A DNA stretch of 64,000 nt from Saccharothrix sp. NRRL B-16348 (GTDB lineage: Bacteria; Actinomycetota; Actinomycetes; Mycobacteriales; Pseudonocardiaceae), in the NCBI RefSeq assembly GCF_001280085.1, contig NZ_LGED01000240.1:17030-81029 (forward strand), read 5' to 3'. Position 1 is the stretch's first letter, and every line of letters begins with the position of its first letter. Below, one piece after another: positions 26,062-36,077 of the stretch. A model generated the notes under the pieces. It was given only the letters and a program-made list of their open reading frames with translations, was not told the origin of the DNA and did no database searches. A program made the position numbers and the translations under genes.

Positions 26062-28152
26062 GTGTCCGTCACCGATGACATCGCCCGGTTGACCGAAGCC
26101 CGCCTGCCCGAAGAGTGGACCGACCTCGACAAGCGCGCGGTCGACACCGCCCGCGTCCTGGCCGCGGACGCCGTGCAGAAGGTCGGCAACGGCCACCCCG
26201 GCACCGCCATGAGCCTCGCGCCGCTCGCGTACACGCTGTTCCAGCGGGTCATGCGGCACGACCCGGCCGACGCCGACTGGATCGGCCGCGACCGGTTCGT
26301 GCTCAGCGCGGGCCACTCGAGCCTGACCCTCTACATCCAGCTGTTCCTCAACGGCTACGGCCTGGAGCTGGACGACCTCAAGGCGCTGCGCACGTGGGGC
26401 TCGCAGACACCGGGTCACCCCGAGGTCGGCCACACGCGGGGCGTCGAGACCACGACCGGCCCGCTGGGCCAGGGCCTGGCGAACGCGGTCGGCATGGCGA
26501 TGGCCGCCCGCCGCGAGCGCGGCCTGTACGACCCGGACGCGCCGGTCGGCGAGAGCCCGTTCGACCACCACATCTTCGTGATCGCCTCCGACGGCGACAT
26601 CGAGGAGGGCGTCACGTCCGAGGCGTCGTCCCTGGCGGGAACCCAGAAGCTGGGCAACCTCACGGTGATCTACGACGACAACAAGATCTCCATCGAGGAC
26701 GACACGACGATCGCGCTGTCCGAGGACACCGCGAAGCGCTACGAGGCCTATGGCTGGCACGTGCAGGTCGTCGAGGGCGGCGAGAACGTCACCGGCATCC
26801 TCGAAGCGCTGGAGAACGCCAAGGCGGAGACCGAGCGCCCGTCGTTCATCCTGCTGCGCACGATCATCGGCTACCCGGCGCCGAACAAGCAGAACACCGG
26901 CGCGGCGCACGGCGCGGCCCTCGGCGGGGACGAGGTCGCCGAGGTCAAGCGCATCCTGGGCTTCGACCCGGAGCAGACGTTCGAGGTCGCCGACGAGGTG
27001 CTGGAGCACACGCGTTCGGTGATCAAGCGCGGCGAGGCGGCCAAGTCCGAGTGGCAGAAGTCGTTCGACGCGTGGGCGCAGGCGAACCCGGAGCGCAAGG
27101 CGCTGCTGGACCGCCTGGTCGCCCGCGAGCTGCCGGAGGGCTGGGCGGACGCGCTGCCGTCGTGGGAGCCCGACGCCAAGGGCGTGCCGACCCGCAAGGC
27201 GTCCGGTCAGGTGCTGTCCGCGCTCGGCCCGGTGCTGCCGGAGCTGTGGGGCGGTTCGGCCGACCTGGCCGAGTCGAACCTGACCACGATCAAGGGCGCG
27301 GACTCGTTCGGCCCGGAGGCGATCTCCACCAAGATGTGGTCGGCCAACCCGTACGGCCGCACGCTGCACTTCGGCGTTCGCGAGCACGCCATGGGCTCGA
27401 TCCTCAACGGCATCGCGCTGCACGGCCCCACCCGCCCGTACGGCGGCACGTTCCTGGTGTTCAGCGACTACATGCGCCCGGCGGTCCGGCTGGCCGCGAT
27501 CATGCAGGCCGCGGTCACCTACGTCTGGACGCACGACTCCATCGGCCTGGGCGAGGACGGTCCGACGCACCAGCCGATCGAGCACCTCGCGGCGTTGCGC
27601 GCCATCCCGGGCCTCACCGTGCTGCGCCCCGGTGACGCGAACGAGACCGCCGCCGCCTGGAAGGCGACGCTGGAGCAGACCGGCCCGGTGGGCCTGGCGC
27701 TGACCCGCCAGAACATCCCGGTGCTCGAGGGCACCAAGGAGAGGGCCACCGAGGGCGTCGCGCGCGGCGGCTACGTGCTGGAGGGCGACGGCGAGCCGGA
27801 GCTGATCCTCATCGCGACCGGCTCGGAGCTGCAGATCGCGGTCGAGGCGCGCCGGGTCTTCGAGGCCGAGGGCGTCGCCACCCGGGTGGTGTCCATGCCG
27901 AGCGTCGAGTGGTTCGACGCGCAGGACAAGAGCTACCAGGAGCAGGTGCTGCCGTCGTCGGTGAAGGCGCGCGTGGTGGTCGAGGCGGGCATCGCCCAGC
28001 CGTGGCAGCGGTTCGCGGGCGACGCGGGCGAGATCGTCTCCATCGAGCACTTCGGCGCGTCGGCGGACTACCAGACGCTGTTCCGCGAGTTCGGGTTCAC
28101 GACGGAGAACGTCGTCGCGGCGGCCCGCCGCTCGCTGTCCCGGACCAAGTAG
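26062..28152 (+). CDS. tkt: Transketolase
   Basis: 696 residues. Thiamine-diphosphate enzyme: [18 protein letters not shown] (catalytic His region), the TPP-metal motif [18 protein letters not shown], and in the pyrimidine domain [13 protein letters not shown] and [17 protein letters not shown]. It moves two-carbon units between sugar phosphates in the non-oxidative pentose phosphate pathway. First gene of tkt-tal-pgi-zwf-opcA-pgl; tal follows after 22 bp. GTG 26062 gives [12 protein letters not shown]. Full normal length. Confidence 0.97.
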   Translation: MSVTDDIARLTEARLPEEWTDLDKRAVDTARVLAADAVQKVGNGHPGTAMSLAPLAYTLFQRVMRHDPADADWIGRDRFVLSAGHSSLTLYIQLFLNGYGLELDDLKALRTWGSQTPGHPEVGHTRGVETTTGPLGQGLANAVGMAMAARRERGLYDPDAPVGESPFDHHIFVIASDGDIEEGVTSEASSLAGTQKLGNLTVIYDDNKISIEDDTTIALSEDTAKRYEAYGWHVQVVEGGENVTGILEALENAKAETERPSFILLRTIIGYPAPNKQNTGAAHGAALGGDEVAEVKRILGFDPEQTFEVADEVLEHTRSVIKRGEAAKSEWQKSFDAWAQANPERKALLDRLVARELPEGWADALPSWEPDAKGVPTRKASGQVLSALGPVLPELWGGSADLAESNLTTIKGADSFGPEAISTKMWSANPYGRTLHFGVREHAMGSILNGIALHGPTRPYGGTFLVFSDYMRPAVRLAAIMQAAVTYVWTHDSIGLGEDGPTHQPIEHLAALRAIPGLTVLRPGDANETAAAWKATLEQTGPVGLALTRQNIPVLEGTKERATEGVARGGYVLEGDGEPELILIATGSELQIAVEARRVFEAEGVATRVVSMPSVEWFDAQDKSYQEQVLPSSVKARVVVEAGIAQPWQRFAGDAGEIVSIEHFGASADYQTLFREFGFTTENVVAAARRSLSRTK

Positions 28153-28174
28153 AGACTTCAGGGGAGTTGACGAG

Positions 28175-29287
28175 ATGAGCACCAATCCGCTGGCCGCGCT
28201 CAGCGACGCGGGCGTGTCGATCTGGCTGGACGACCTGTCCCGCGAGCGGCTGGACTCCGGCAACCTGGCCGGTCTGGTCGCCGAGCAGCACGTGGTGGGC
28301 GTGACCACCAACCCGACGATCTTCGCCGCGGCCCTGTCCAAGGGCTCGGCCTACGACGAGCAGGTGCGCGAGCTGGCCTCGCGCGGCGCCGACACCGACG
28401 CGGCCGTCCGCGAGATCACCACCACGGACGTGCGCAACGCGTGCGACCTGTTCCGCGACATCTACACCGCCACCGACGGCGTCGACGGCCGCGTGTCGAT
28501 CGAGGTCGACCCGCGGCTGGCCAACGACACCGAGGCCACCGTCGCCGAGGCGCTCGACCTGGCCAAGGCCGTGGACCGGCCGAACCTGCTGGTGAAGATC
28601 CCGGCCACGGTCGAGGGCCTGCCCGCGATCACCCGGGTGATCGCCGAGGGCATCAGCGTGAACGTGACGCTGATCTTCTCCGTCGAGCGCTACCGGCACG
28701 TGATGGAGGCGTTCGTCGCGGGCCTGGAGCAGGCCAAGGCCAACGGCCACGACCTGCGCGGCATCCACTCGGTGGCGTCGTTCTTCGTGTCCCGGGTGGA
28801 CAGCGAGATCGACAAGCGGCTGGACGCGCTGGACACCCCGGCGGCGGCCGGGCTGCGCGGCAAGGCGGCCATCGCGAACGCGGTGCTGGCCTACGCGGCG
28901 TACGAGGAGACGTTCCGGGGCGAGCGCTGGGAGGCGCTGGCCGCCGCGGGCGCCCGCGCGCAGCGTCCACTGTGGGCGTCCACCGGCGTGAAGGACCCGC
29001 AGTACTCCGACACCCGGTACGTGGACCAGCTCGTGGTGGCCGACACGGTCAACACGATGCCGGAGAAGACCCTGCACGCGGTCGCCGATCACGGCAAGAT
29101 CGAAGGCGACGTGGTGACCGGGCGCGCGGCGCAGGCGCAGGAGGTCTTCGACGGGCTGGTCGAGGTCGGCATCGACCTGGACGACGTGTTCGTCGTGCTG
29201 GAGACCGAGGGCGTCGACAAGTTCGAGAAGTCGTGGGCCGAACTGCTCGACACGGTGACCGGACAGCTGAACCAGGCCAAGGGCTGA
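28175..29287 (+). CDS. tal: Transaldolase
   Basis: 370 residues, the long actinobacterial form. [15 protein letters not shown] at the start and [17 protein letters not shown] with the Schiff-base lysine (LLVKIPAT) mark the family; the later [15 protein letters not shown] block is also typical. It transfers dihydroxyacetone units between sugar phosphates. AGGGGAG upstream of ATG 28175 is the ribosome site. Between tkt and pgi in the same operon. Confidence 0.97.
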   Translation: MSTNPLAALSDAGVSIWLDDLSRERLDSGNLAGLVAEQHVVGVTTNPTIFAAALSKGSAYDEQVRELASRGADTDAAVREITTTDVRNACDLFRDIYTATDGVDGRVSIEVDPRLANDTEATVAEALDLAKAVDRPNLLVKIPATVEGLPAITRVIAEGISVNVTLIFSVERYRHVMEAFVAGLEQAKANGHDLRGIHSVASFFVSRVDSEIDKRLDALDTPAAAGLRGKAAIANAVLAYAAYEETFRGERWEALAAAGARAQRPLWASTGVKDPQYSDTRYVDQLVVADTVNTMPEKTLHAVADHGKIEGDVVTGRAAQAQEVFDGLVEVGIDLDDVFVVLETEGVDKFEKSWAELLDTVTGQLNQAKG

Positions 29288-29312
29288 GAGCCGAGAACGG
29301 GACAGGACTGAC

Positions 29313-30929
29313 ATGACCGAGGTGATCTCCGTGGAGATCGTCCGCACACCGAACCAGAACCAGGTCGACACCGTGGTCGGCGACCTGGTCCGGGATTCGG
29401 CTCCGAGCAGGCTCACCGGGGGTGACGCCACCCTGTGGGGCGCCGAGGCGGAGTCGGAGGCGTCGATCCGCCTGGCGTGGACGACGCTGCACGAGACGTC
29501 CCGCCCGCTGGTCGCGGAGATCACCGCGCTGCGCGACGAGCTGCTCGCCGACGGCGTGGACCGCGTGGTCCTCGCCGGCATGGGCGGCTCGTCGCTCGCG
29601 CCCGAGGTGATCACGGGCACCGCCGGCGTGCCGCTGGTGGTGCTCGACACCACCGACCCCGGCCAGGTGGCCGAGGCGTTGGCGGGCGACCTGCAGCGCA
29701 CGGTGGTCGTGGTGTCGTCCAAGTCGGGCGGCACCGTCGAGACCGACAGCCACCGGCGGATCTTCGAGGCGGCGTTCGAGGCGGCGGGCATCGACGCGGC
29801 GTCGCGGATCGTCGTGGTGACCGACCCGGGCTCGCCGCTGGAGGCGGCGTCGCGGGAAGCGGGCTACCGCAAGGTGTTCCTGGCCGACCCGCACGTCGGC
29901 GGCCGGTACTCGGCGCTGACCGCGTTCGGCCTGGTGCCGTCCGGCCTGGCGGGCGCGGACGTCGGCAAGCTGCTGGACGAGGCGGCGTCGGCCGCGCCGC
30001 TGGTGTCGGCCGACTCGCCGGACAACCCGGCGGTGGTGCTGGCGGCGACGTTCGCGGTGGCGCACGCGCACGGCGCGGAGAAGATCGTGTTCGCCGACAC
30101 CGGCTCGGGCATCGCCGGGTTCGGCGACTGGGCCGAGCAGCTGATCGCCGAGTCGACCGGCAAGAACGGCACCGGCCTGCTGCCCGTGGTGGTCGAGGGT
30201 CCGGGCGCGCCCGGTTTCGTGGACGCCCGCACGGACGCCACGACCGTCGCGATCGGACCGGCCACCGGCTCGTCGACCATCGCGGTCGAGGGCTCGCTCG
30301 GCGCGCAGTTCCTGGTCTGGGAGTACGCGACCGCGCTGGTGAGCCGGGTGCTGGAGATCAACCCGTTCGACCAGCCCGACGTCGAGGCGGCGAAGAAGGC
30401 GTCCCGGTCCCTGCTGGACTCCCCCGCCGCGTCGTCGGTCGAACCGGCCTTCGTGGACGGTCCGATCGAGGCCTACCCCAGCGAGGGCTGGCTGCCCGCG
30501 GACGTGAAGACGGTCGCCGAGGCGCTGAAGGCGCTCGTCGCCGCCGCCCCGGAGCACGGCTACCTGTCCGTGCAGGCCTACCTCGACCGGGTCGACGACG
30601 CGTCGTTCGCCCTCGTTCGCCCGGAGTTGGCGCAGCGTTCACACCTGCAGACCACCTTCGGGTGGGGGCCGCGCTTCCTGCACTCGACCGGCCAGTACCA
30701 CAAGGGCGGTCACCAGAACGGCGTGTTCCTGCAGCTGACCGGCGCGTCCGAGACGCGGTTGGACGTGCCGGGCAGGCCGTACGACCTCAGCACGTTGCAG
30801 TTGGCCCAGGCGCTGGGCGACGGCCAGGTGCTCGCCGAACGCGGTCGCCCGGTGCTGCGGCTGCACCTGACCGACCGCGTCGCCGGGCTCGCGCAGCTCG
30901 TCGAGGCAATCCAGGAGGATGGTTCGTGA
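29313..30929 (+). CDS. pgi: Glucose-6-phosphate isomerase
   Basis: 538 residues. The sugar-phosphate isomerase (SIS) folds are visible: VVLAGMGGSSLAPEV and VVSSKSGGTVETD in the first half and NGTGLLPVVVEG in the second. The C-terminal FGWGPRFLHSTGQYHKGGHQNG region with its catalytic lysine/histidine is characteristic of the actinobacterial enzyme that sits inside the pentose-phosphate operon. It interconverts glucose-6-phosphate and fructose-6-phosphate, linking glycolysis with the zwf product flow. The stop overlaps the zwf start (GTGA). In mycobacteria this operon lacks pgi; in streptomycetes it is present. Confidence 0.93.
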   Translation: MTEVISVEIVRTPNQNQVDTVVGDLVRDSAPSRLTGGDATLWGAEAESEASIRLAWTTLHETSRPLVAEITALRDELLADGVDRVVLAGMGGSSLAPEVITGTAGVPLVVLDTTDPGQVAEALAGDLQRTVVVVSSKSGGTVETDSHRRIFEAAFEAAGIDAASRIVVVTDPGSPLEAASREAGYRKVFLADPHVGGRYSALTAFGLVPSGLAGADVGKLLDEAASAAPLVSADSPDNPAVVLAATFAVAHAHGAEKIVFADTGSGIAGFGDWAEQLIAESTGKNGTGLLPVVVEGPGAPGFVDARTDATTVAIGPATGSSTIAVEGSLGAQFLVWEYATALVSRVLEINPFDQPDVEAAKKASRSLLDSPAASSVEPAFVDGPIEAYPSEGWLPADVKTVAEALKALVAAAPEHGYLSVQAYLDRVDDASFALVRPELAQRSHLQTTFGWGPRFLHSTGQYHKGGHQNGVFLQLTGASETRLDVPGRPYDLSTLQLAQALGDGQVLAERGRPVLRLHLTDRVAGLAQLVEAIQEDGS

Positions 30930-32467
30930 CTGCGCCCACCAAGCGCAACCCGCTGCGCGACCCGCGGGACAAGCGGCTCCCGCGCATCGCCGGGCCTTCC
31001 GGCCTGGTGATCTTCGGCGTGACGGGCGACCTGTCGCGCAAGAAGCTCATGCCCGCCATCTACGACCTGGCCAACCGCGGCCTGCTGCCGCCGGGCTTCG
31101 CGCTCGTCGGCTTCGCCCGCCGCGACTGGGCCGACCAGGACTTCATGCAGGTCGTGCACGACGCGGTCAGGGAGCACGCGCGCACGCCGTTCAGGCAGGC
31201 CGTCTGGGACCAGCTCGCCGAGGGCATCCGGTTCGTGCAGGGCACCTTCGACGACGACGCCGCGTTCGACTCGCTCGCCGCGACGCTCGCCGACCTGGAC
31301 CGCGACCGCGGCACCGGCGGCAACCACGCGTTCTACCTGTCGGTGCCGCCCAGCGCGTTCACCACGGTGGTCAACCAGCTCAAGCGCGCGGGCCTGGCCA
31401 CGCCGCCGACCGACAAGCCGGACCAGTGGCGGCGGGTGGTCATCGAGAAGCCGTTCGGCCACGACCTGACCAGCGCCAAGCAGCTCAACAAGACCGTCAA
31501 CGACGTCTTCCCCGAGGAGTCGGTGTTCCGCATCGACCACTACCTCGGCAAGGAGACGGTGCAGAACATCCTGGCGCTGCGCTTCGCCAACCAGCTCTAC
31601 GAGCCCATCTGGAACGCCAACTACGTCGACCACGTGCAGATCACCATGGCCGAGGACATCGGCCTCGGCGGTCGCGCGGGCTACTACGACGGCATCGGCG
31701 CGGCCCGCGACGTGATCCAGAACCACCTGCTCCAGCTGCTCGCGCTGACCGCGATGGAGGAGCCGGTGTCGTTCCGGCCCAGCGACCTGCGCGCGGAGAA
31801 GGTCAAGGTGCTGTCGGCGACCCGCTCGATCGGGCCGTTCGACGAGACCACCGCCCGCGGCCAGTACACCGGCGGCTGGCAGGGCGGGCAGAAGGTGCTC
31901 GGGCTGCTGGAGGAGGGCGGGTTCGCGAAGGACTCGGTCACCGAGACCTACGCGGCCATCACGTGCGAGGTGAACACCCGCCGCTGGGCGGGCGTGCCGT
32001 TCTACCTGCGCACCGGCAAGCGCCTGGGCCGCCGCGTCACCGAGGTGGCCGTGGTGTTCAAGCGCGCGCCGCACCTGCCGTTCGACGACACCGCCACCGA
32101 GGAGCTGGGGCAGAACGCCCTGGTCGTGCGCGTGCAGCCGGACGAGGGCGTGACCATCCGGTTCGGCTCCAAGGTGCCGGGCAACTCGATGGAGGTCCGC
32201 GACGTCACGATGGACTTCGGCTACGGCCACGCGTTCACCGAGTCGTCGCCCGAGGCCTACGAGCGGCTGCTGCTGGACGTGCTGCTCGGCGAGCCGTCGC
32301 TGTTCCCGAAGAACGACGAGGTCGAGCTGTCCTGGGAGATCCTGGACCCCGTCATGAAGCACTGGGGCGCCACCGGCGCGCCGGAGAAGTACAAGGCAGG
32401 CACCTGGGGACCGGCGTCGGCGGACGAGATGCTGGCCCGCACCGGCAGGCACTGGAGGCGTCCGTGA
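30926..32467 (+). CDS. zwf: Glucose-6-phosphate 1-dehydrogenase
   Basis: 513 residues. NADP-binding GVTGDLSRKKLMPAI at the start, the substrate site RIDHYLGKETVQNI with catalytic histidine/lysine, and IEKPFGHDL. It oxidises glucose-6-phosphate to 6-phosphogluconolactone and makes NADPH. Starts with GTG overlapping the pgi stop and ends overlapping opcA, which encodes its assembly factor. Normal length. Confidence 0.97.
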   Translation: MTAPTKRNPLRDPRDKRLPRIAGPSGLVIFGVTGDLSRKKLMPAIYDLANRGLLPPGFALVGFARRDWADQDFMQVVHDAVREHARTPFRQAVWDQLAEGIRFVQGTFDDDAAFDSLAATLADLDRDRGTGGNHAFYLSVPPSAFTTVVNQLKRAGLATPPTDKPDQWRRVVIEKPFGHDLTSAKQLNKTVNDVFPEESVFRIDHYLGKETVQNILALRFANQLYEPIWNANYVDHVQITMAEDIGLGGRAGYYDGIGAARDVIQNHLLQLLALTAMEEPVSFRPSDLRAEKVKVLSATRSIGPFDETTARGQYTGGWQGGQKVLGLLEEGGFAKDSVTETYAAITCEVNTRRWAGVPFYLRTGKRLGRRVTEVAVVFKRAPHLPFDDTATEELGQNALVVRVQPDEGVTIRFGSKVPGNSMEVRDVTMDFGYGHAFTESSPEAYERLLLDVLLGEPSLFPKNDEVELSWEILDPVMKHWGATGAPEKYKAGTWGPASADEMLARTGRHWRRP

Positions 32468-33633
32468 TCATCGACCTGCCCTCGACCACCACGTCGCAGG
32501 TCAACAGCAAGCTCGTGCAGCTGCGCGAGGAAGGCGGCGCGGTCACCCTCGGCCGGGTGCTGACGCTGGTCATCGTGACCGACGACGGCACCAAGACCGA
32601 GGACGCCGTCGACGCGGCCAACGACGCCAGCCGCGAGCACCCCTGCCGGGTGATCGTGGTGGCGCGCGGCGCGCGCAAGGCCGCCCCCCGGCTCGACGCG
32701 CAGATCCGCGTCGGCGGAGACGCGGGCGCGTCCGAGGTCATCGTGCTGCGCCTGTACGGCGAGCTGGCCAACGAGGGCGCTTCGTGCGTCGTGCCGCTGC
32801 TGCTGCCGGACACCCCGGTGGTGGCGTGGTGGCCGAACGAGGCGCCCGCCGTGCCCGCCGAGGACCCCATCGGGCAGCTCGCGCAGCGCCGGATCACCGA
32901 CACGGCGGCGGAGAAGAACCCGATCCGGGCGCTGGACCAGCGCAAGTCGGGCTACCGGCCCGGCGACACGGACCTGGCGTGGACGCGGCTGACGCTGTGG
33001 CGGGCGATGCTCGCGTCGGCGTTCGACCTGCCGCCGTACGAGAAGGTCACCGAGGCCGAGGTGAGCGGCGAGAGCGACTCGCCGTCGACCGACCTGCTGG
33101 CCGCGTGGCTCGCCGGGTGCCTGCGGGTGCCGGTGAAGCGCCTGAAGGCCACCCGCGGCGAGGGCATCGTCGACGTGCGGCTGGAGCGCCGGTCCGGGGT
33201 GGTGGAGCTGTCGCGCCCGGACGGCAAGGTCGGCACGCTGACCCAGCCCGGCCAGCCGGAGCGGCGGGTCGCGCTGCAGCGGCGGCAGGTGCGGGACTGC
33301 CTGGCCGAGGAGCTGCGCCGGCTCGACCCGGACGAGGTGTACGAGGCGGCGTTGCGGTCGCTGGGCAAGGTCGTGCGCGGCCGGACCGCGCCGACGAAGG
33401 CCGCCGCCGCGACGCGCAAGCCCGCGTCCGGCACTGCGTCCGGCGCTGCCAAGGCGAAGTCGGACGGCGGGCCCGGCGCCAAGGCCGCCGACGCTCCGGT
33501 GGACGGCAAGTCGGACGGCAAGGTGGACGCGAAGGTGACCGCGGACGCCAAGCCGGCGAAGGCCGCGTCGAAGACCGGTCCCAAGGCCGCGAAGGCCGCG
33601 CCCAAGGCGGCGAAGGCGAAGGCCGGCTCGTGA
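32464..33633 (+). CDS. opcA: Glucose-6-phosphate dehydrogenase assembly protein OpcA, with long Lys/Ala tail
   Basis: 389 residues. The first ~300 match OpcA: MIIDLPSTTTSQVNSKLVQL, HPCRVIVVARG, LLLPDTPVVAWWP and DLAWTRLTLWRAMLASAFD. OpcA is required for assembly and activity of Zwf in many actinobacteria and cyanobacteria. The last ~85 residues are a low-complexity tail of lysine, alanine and proline (repeats like KAAPKAAKAKA) resembling histone-H1-type tails; they are encoded by a repetitive GCC/AAG-rich stretch. Start GTG overlaps the zwf stop; stop overlaps the pgl start. Confidence 0.94.
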   Translation: MIIDLPSTTTSQVNSKLVQLREEGGAVTLGRVLTLVIVTDDGTKTEDAVDAANDASREHPCRVIVVARGARKAAPRLDAQIRVGGDAGASEVIVLRLYGELANEGASCVVPLLLPDTPVVAWWPNEAPAVPAEDPIGQLAQRRITDTAAEKNPIRALDQRKSGYRPGDTDLAWTRLTLWRAMLASAFDLPPYEKVTEAEVSGESDSPSTDLLAAWLAGCLRVPVKRLKATRGEGIVDVRLERRSGVVELSRPDGKVGTLTQPGQPERRVALQRRQVRDCLAEELRRLDPDEVYEAALRSLGKVVRGRTAPTKAAAATRKPASGTASGAAKAKSDGGPGAKAADAPVDGKSDGKVDAKVTADAKPAKAASKTGPKAAKAAPKAAKAKAGS

Positions 33634-34391
33634 GCCGTCCCGAGGTGGTGGTGCACCGTGACGGCGACCTGCTGGCCGCCGCCACGGCCGCCCGCCTGGT
33701 CACCGCGCTGGTGGACGCGCAGACCGCGCGCGGGTCGGCGTCGCTGGTGCTGACCGGCGGGCGGACCGGCATCGCGGTGCTGGAGCACCTGCGCGCCACG
33801 CCCGCCCGGGACGCCGTGGACTGGACCCGGGTCGACTTGTACTGGGGCGACGAGCGGTTCCTGCCAGCCGGGCACCCCGAGCGCAACGAGACGCAGGCGC
33901 GAGAGGCGTTGCTGGACCACGTGCCGGTGCCGGTTTCGCGCGTGCACGTCATGGAGCCGTCGGACGGGCGGTTCGGCGACGACCCGGACGCCGCCGCCGA
34001 GGCGTACGCCGAGGTGCTCGCCGCCGGGTCCGAGGGCGACGGTTCCGTGCCGTCGTTCGACGTGTGCCTGCTCGGTGTCGGCGAGGAAGGGCACGTGGCG
34101 TCGATCTTCCCGGAGTCGCCGGCGGTGGCGGAGCGGGAGCGCGGTGTCGTCGCGGTGCGCGACTGCCCCAAGCCGCCACCGACCCGCGTGAGCCTCACCC
34201 TGCCCGCGATCCGCGCGGCGCGGGAGGTGTGGCTGATGACGACGGGTGCGGCGAAGGCACCGGCCGTGGCCACCGGCCTGACCGGCGCCGGCGAGGACCA
34301 GTTGCCCGCCGCGGGCGCCCGCGGACGGCAGCGCACCCTGTGGCTGCTCGACTCGGCCGCCGCCGCGCAGTTGGCCACCCCGTTGGCCTGA
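33630..34391 (+). CDS. pgl: 6-phosphogluconolactonase
   Basis: 253 residues, DevB/Pgl family. LVLTGGRTGIAVLEHL is the phosphate-binding loop; WTRVDLYWGDERFLPAGHPERNET and LLGVGEEGHVASIFP hold the catalytic site residues. It hydrolyses the lactone made by Zwf to 6-phosphogluconate. Last gene of the operon; a stem-loop follows 12 bases after the stop. GTG start overlaps the opcA stop. Confidence 0.95.
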   Translation: MSRPEVVVHRDGDLLAAATAARLVTALVDAQTARGSASLVLTGGRTGIAVLEHLRATPARDAVDWTRVDLYWGDERFLPAGHPERNETQAREALLDHVPVPVSRVHVMEPSDGRFGDDPDAAAEAYAEVLAAGSEGDGSVPSFDVCLLGVGEEGHVASIFPESPAVAERERGVVAVRDCPKPPPTRVSLTLPAIRAAREVWLMTTGAAKAPAVATGLTGAGEDQLPAAGARGRQRTLWLLDSAAAAQLATPLA

Positions 34392-34403
34392 AACCCGGCC
34401 GTT

Positions 34404-34442
34404 CCGCTGCCGCCGTCGTCCTCCCGGGCACGGCGGCAGTGG
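34404..34442 (+). terminator. Hairpin terminator after pgl
   Basis: Arms 34404-34416 and 34430-34442 (CTGCCGCCGT/ACGGCGGCAG core, 12 of 13 paired) with a 13-base loop, 12 bases after the pgl stop at the end of the pentose-phosphate operon. Confidence 0.65.
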
Positions 34443-34612
34443 CGTTCCGGGGGTGATTTCGCGCACTCGCGGACGGCCTTCACGCACGTTGTCCGCTTAT
34501 CGGACGTTCGCGCTCGCAATTTTGTGCGGCGGCGGGCGTCCCGTTCGGGTAATCACAGCATCTCGAAGGGTGAGCGGGTCGTCCGAGCGGGTCGGGGGCG
34601 GAAAGGCGGGTC

Positions 34613-35902
34613 ATGCCAAGCGTGATGACAGCGCAGTACGGTGAGGACCGGCGGACAGCTGACACAGGAGGTCGGACCCTGGCCGGCAACGCTGTCGAAA
34701 GGCTGCCGAGCGGTCGGGTCAACGGCGTTCCGACCGAGCGGGTGCGGCGTGCTGCGTTCCCGGGGGCGATCGGGCGGCTGGTCGGCCGGCACCGGCAGGT
34801 GGCGTTCGACGCGGCGGCCGTCGGCATCGCGGCGCTGGACGTGTGGCTGCGGGTCGTGCCCGAGGCCGAGCCGTACAACTACGTGCTGTCGGTCGTGTCG
34901 GTGGCGGCGGTGGCGCTGCGCCGCCGGTTCCCGTTCCTGGTCGTGCTGATCACCGTGCCCGGTTTCCTGGCCGGGTGGGCGCAGTTGGCGGCGATGATCG
35001 CGCTGGGGACGTTGGCGAGGCAGCAGCTGCTGTCCGCGCAGACCTACGTCGGCGCCGCGCTGGTGTGGCTGAGCCGGTTCTTCGTGTGGCCGCCGGACGA
35101 GTTCGTGGCGTTGGACTGGAAGACGCACGTCCACAACGCCATCTACGGGTGCATCGTCGCCGGGATGCCGATCGCGATCGGGTTGCTGGCGCACGCGCGG
35201 GAGGAGTTGTCGGCGCGGATAGCCGAGTTGGCGGCGAGCCGGGAGCGGGAGAAGGTGCTGCACGCGCGCGCGGTGCGGGCGGACGAGCGGGCCAGGTTGG
35301 CGCGGGAGATGCACGACGTCGTGTCGCACCAGGTGAGCTTGATCGCGATGCAGGCGGGTGCGCTGCGGATGGCGGCGGCCGACCCCAACGCCAAGCAGGT
35401 CGCCGGGACGATCCGGATGTTGAGCACGAGGACGTTGGACGAGCTGCGGCAGCTGGTGAGCGTGCTGCGGACGACGAACGGCGACGACTCGCCGCAGCCT
35501 CGACTGGAGGAGCTGGCGCAGTTGGTCGGCGCGGCGGGGATTCCGGCGACGTTGACCGTGCAGGGCCCGGTGGCTGATCTGCCGGCCCCGGTGTCGGGCG
35601 CGGCGTACCGGACGGTGCAGGAGGCGTTGACGAACGTGCGGAAGCACGCGTGTGGTGCGGCGACGGCGGTGCTGGTGGTCGCCGATGCCGATCAGCTGCG
35701 CGTGGAGGTGCGCAACGAGGCGCCGGAGGGTGCGGCGGTGGGGTCGGTGGACGCGGGGACGTTGCCCAGCGGCGGTCACGGCTTGGTGGGGCTGCGCGAG
35801 CGTGCGGCGTTGCTGGACGGTGAGCTGGAAGCGGGCCCGACGGACAGCGGCGGCTTCGCCGTCAAGGTAACGTTCCCGCTGGTCAGGACCCTGGAACCGT
35901 AA
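34613..35902 (+). CDS. Orphan sensor histidine kinase, NarL/DesK type
   Basis: 429 residues with four to five membrane spans in the N-terminal half (LSVVSVAAVALRRRFPFLVVLITVPGFLAGW and HNAIYGCIVAGMPIAIGLLAHA among them), a coiled stretch, then the HisKA_3 phosphoacceptor REMHDVVSHQVSLIAMQ and the ATPase domain with EALTNVRKHA and the GHGLVGLRERA loop. This class normally pairs with a LuxR-type response regulator, but none is encoded next to it. The true start may be downstream of 34613, because an AGGAGG motif lies inside the first 25 codons. Signal unknown. A small hairpin follows. Confidence 0.88.
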   Translation: MPSVMTAQYGEDRRTADTGGRTLAGNAVERLPSGRVNGVPTERVRRAAFPGAIGRLVGRHRQVAFDAAAVGIAALDVWLRVVPEAEPYNYVLSVVSVAAVALRRRFPFLVVLITVPGFLAGWAQLAAMIALGTLARQQLLSAQTYVGAALVWLSRFFVWPPDEFVALDWKTHVHNAIYGCIVAGMPIAIGLLAHAREELSARIAELAASREREKVLHARAVRADERARLAREMHDVVSHQVSLIAMQAGALRMAAADPNAKQVAGTIRMLSTRTLDELRQLVSVLRTTNGDDSPQPRLEELAQLVGAAGIPATLTVQGPVADLPAPVSGAAYRTVQEALTNVRKHACGAATAVLVVADADQLRVEVRNEAPEGAAVGSVDAGTLPSGGHGLVGLRERAALLDGELEAGPTDSGGFAVKVTFPLVRTLEP

Positions 35903-35907
35903 CCCTC

Positions 35908-35929
35908 GGGTCCACTATCGAGTGAACCC
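35908..35929. terminator. Stem-loop after the sensor kinase
   Basis: GGGTCCACT-ATCG-AGTGAACCC, one mismatch in nine pairs, six bases after the kinase stop and between convergent genes. The region to 36077 is notably A-rich and carries nothing else recognised. Confidence 0.5.
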
Positions 35930-36077
35930 GCAAAATGCCATCAACCAAAACGCCGTTATCCTCACCTTCGAACGTCGGTTGAAACAACGAGGACCGCCGA
36001 CCAACCCCCGCCTATCCCAGCCTCACCGGCCACGTACCAGCCGCCTCAGCACATGAGCCGTGACCGGGCACCGGCCA

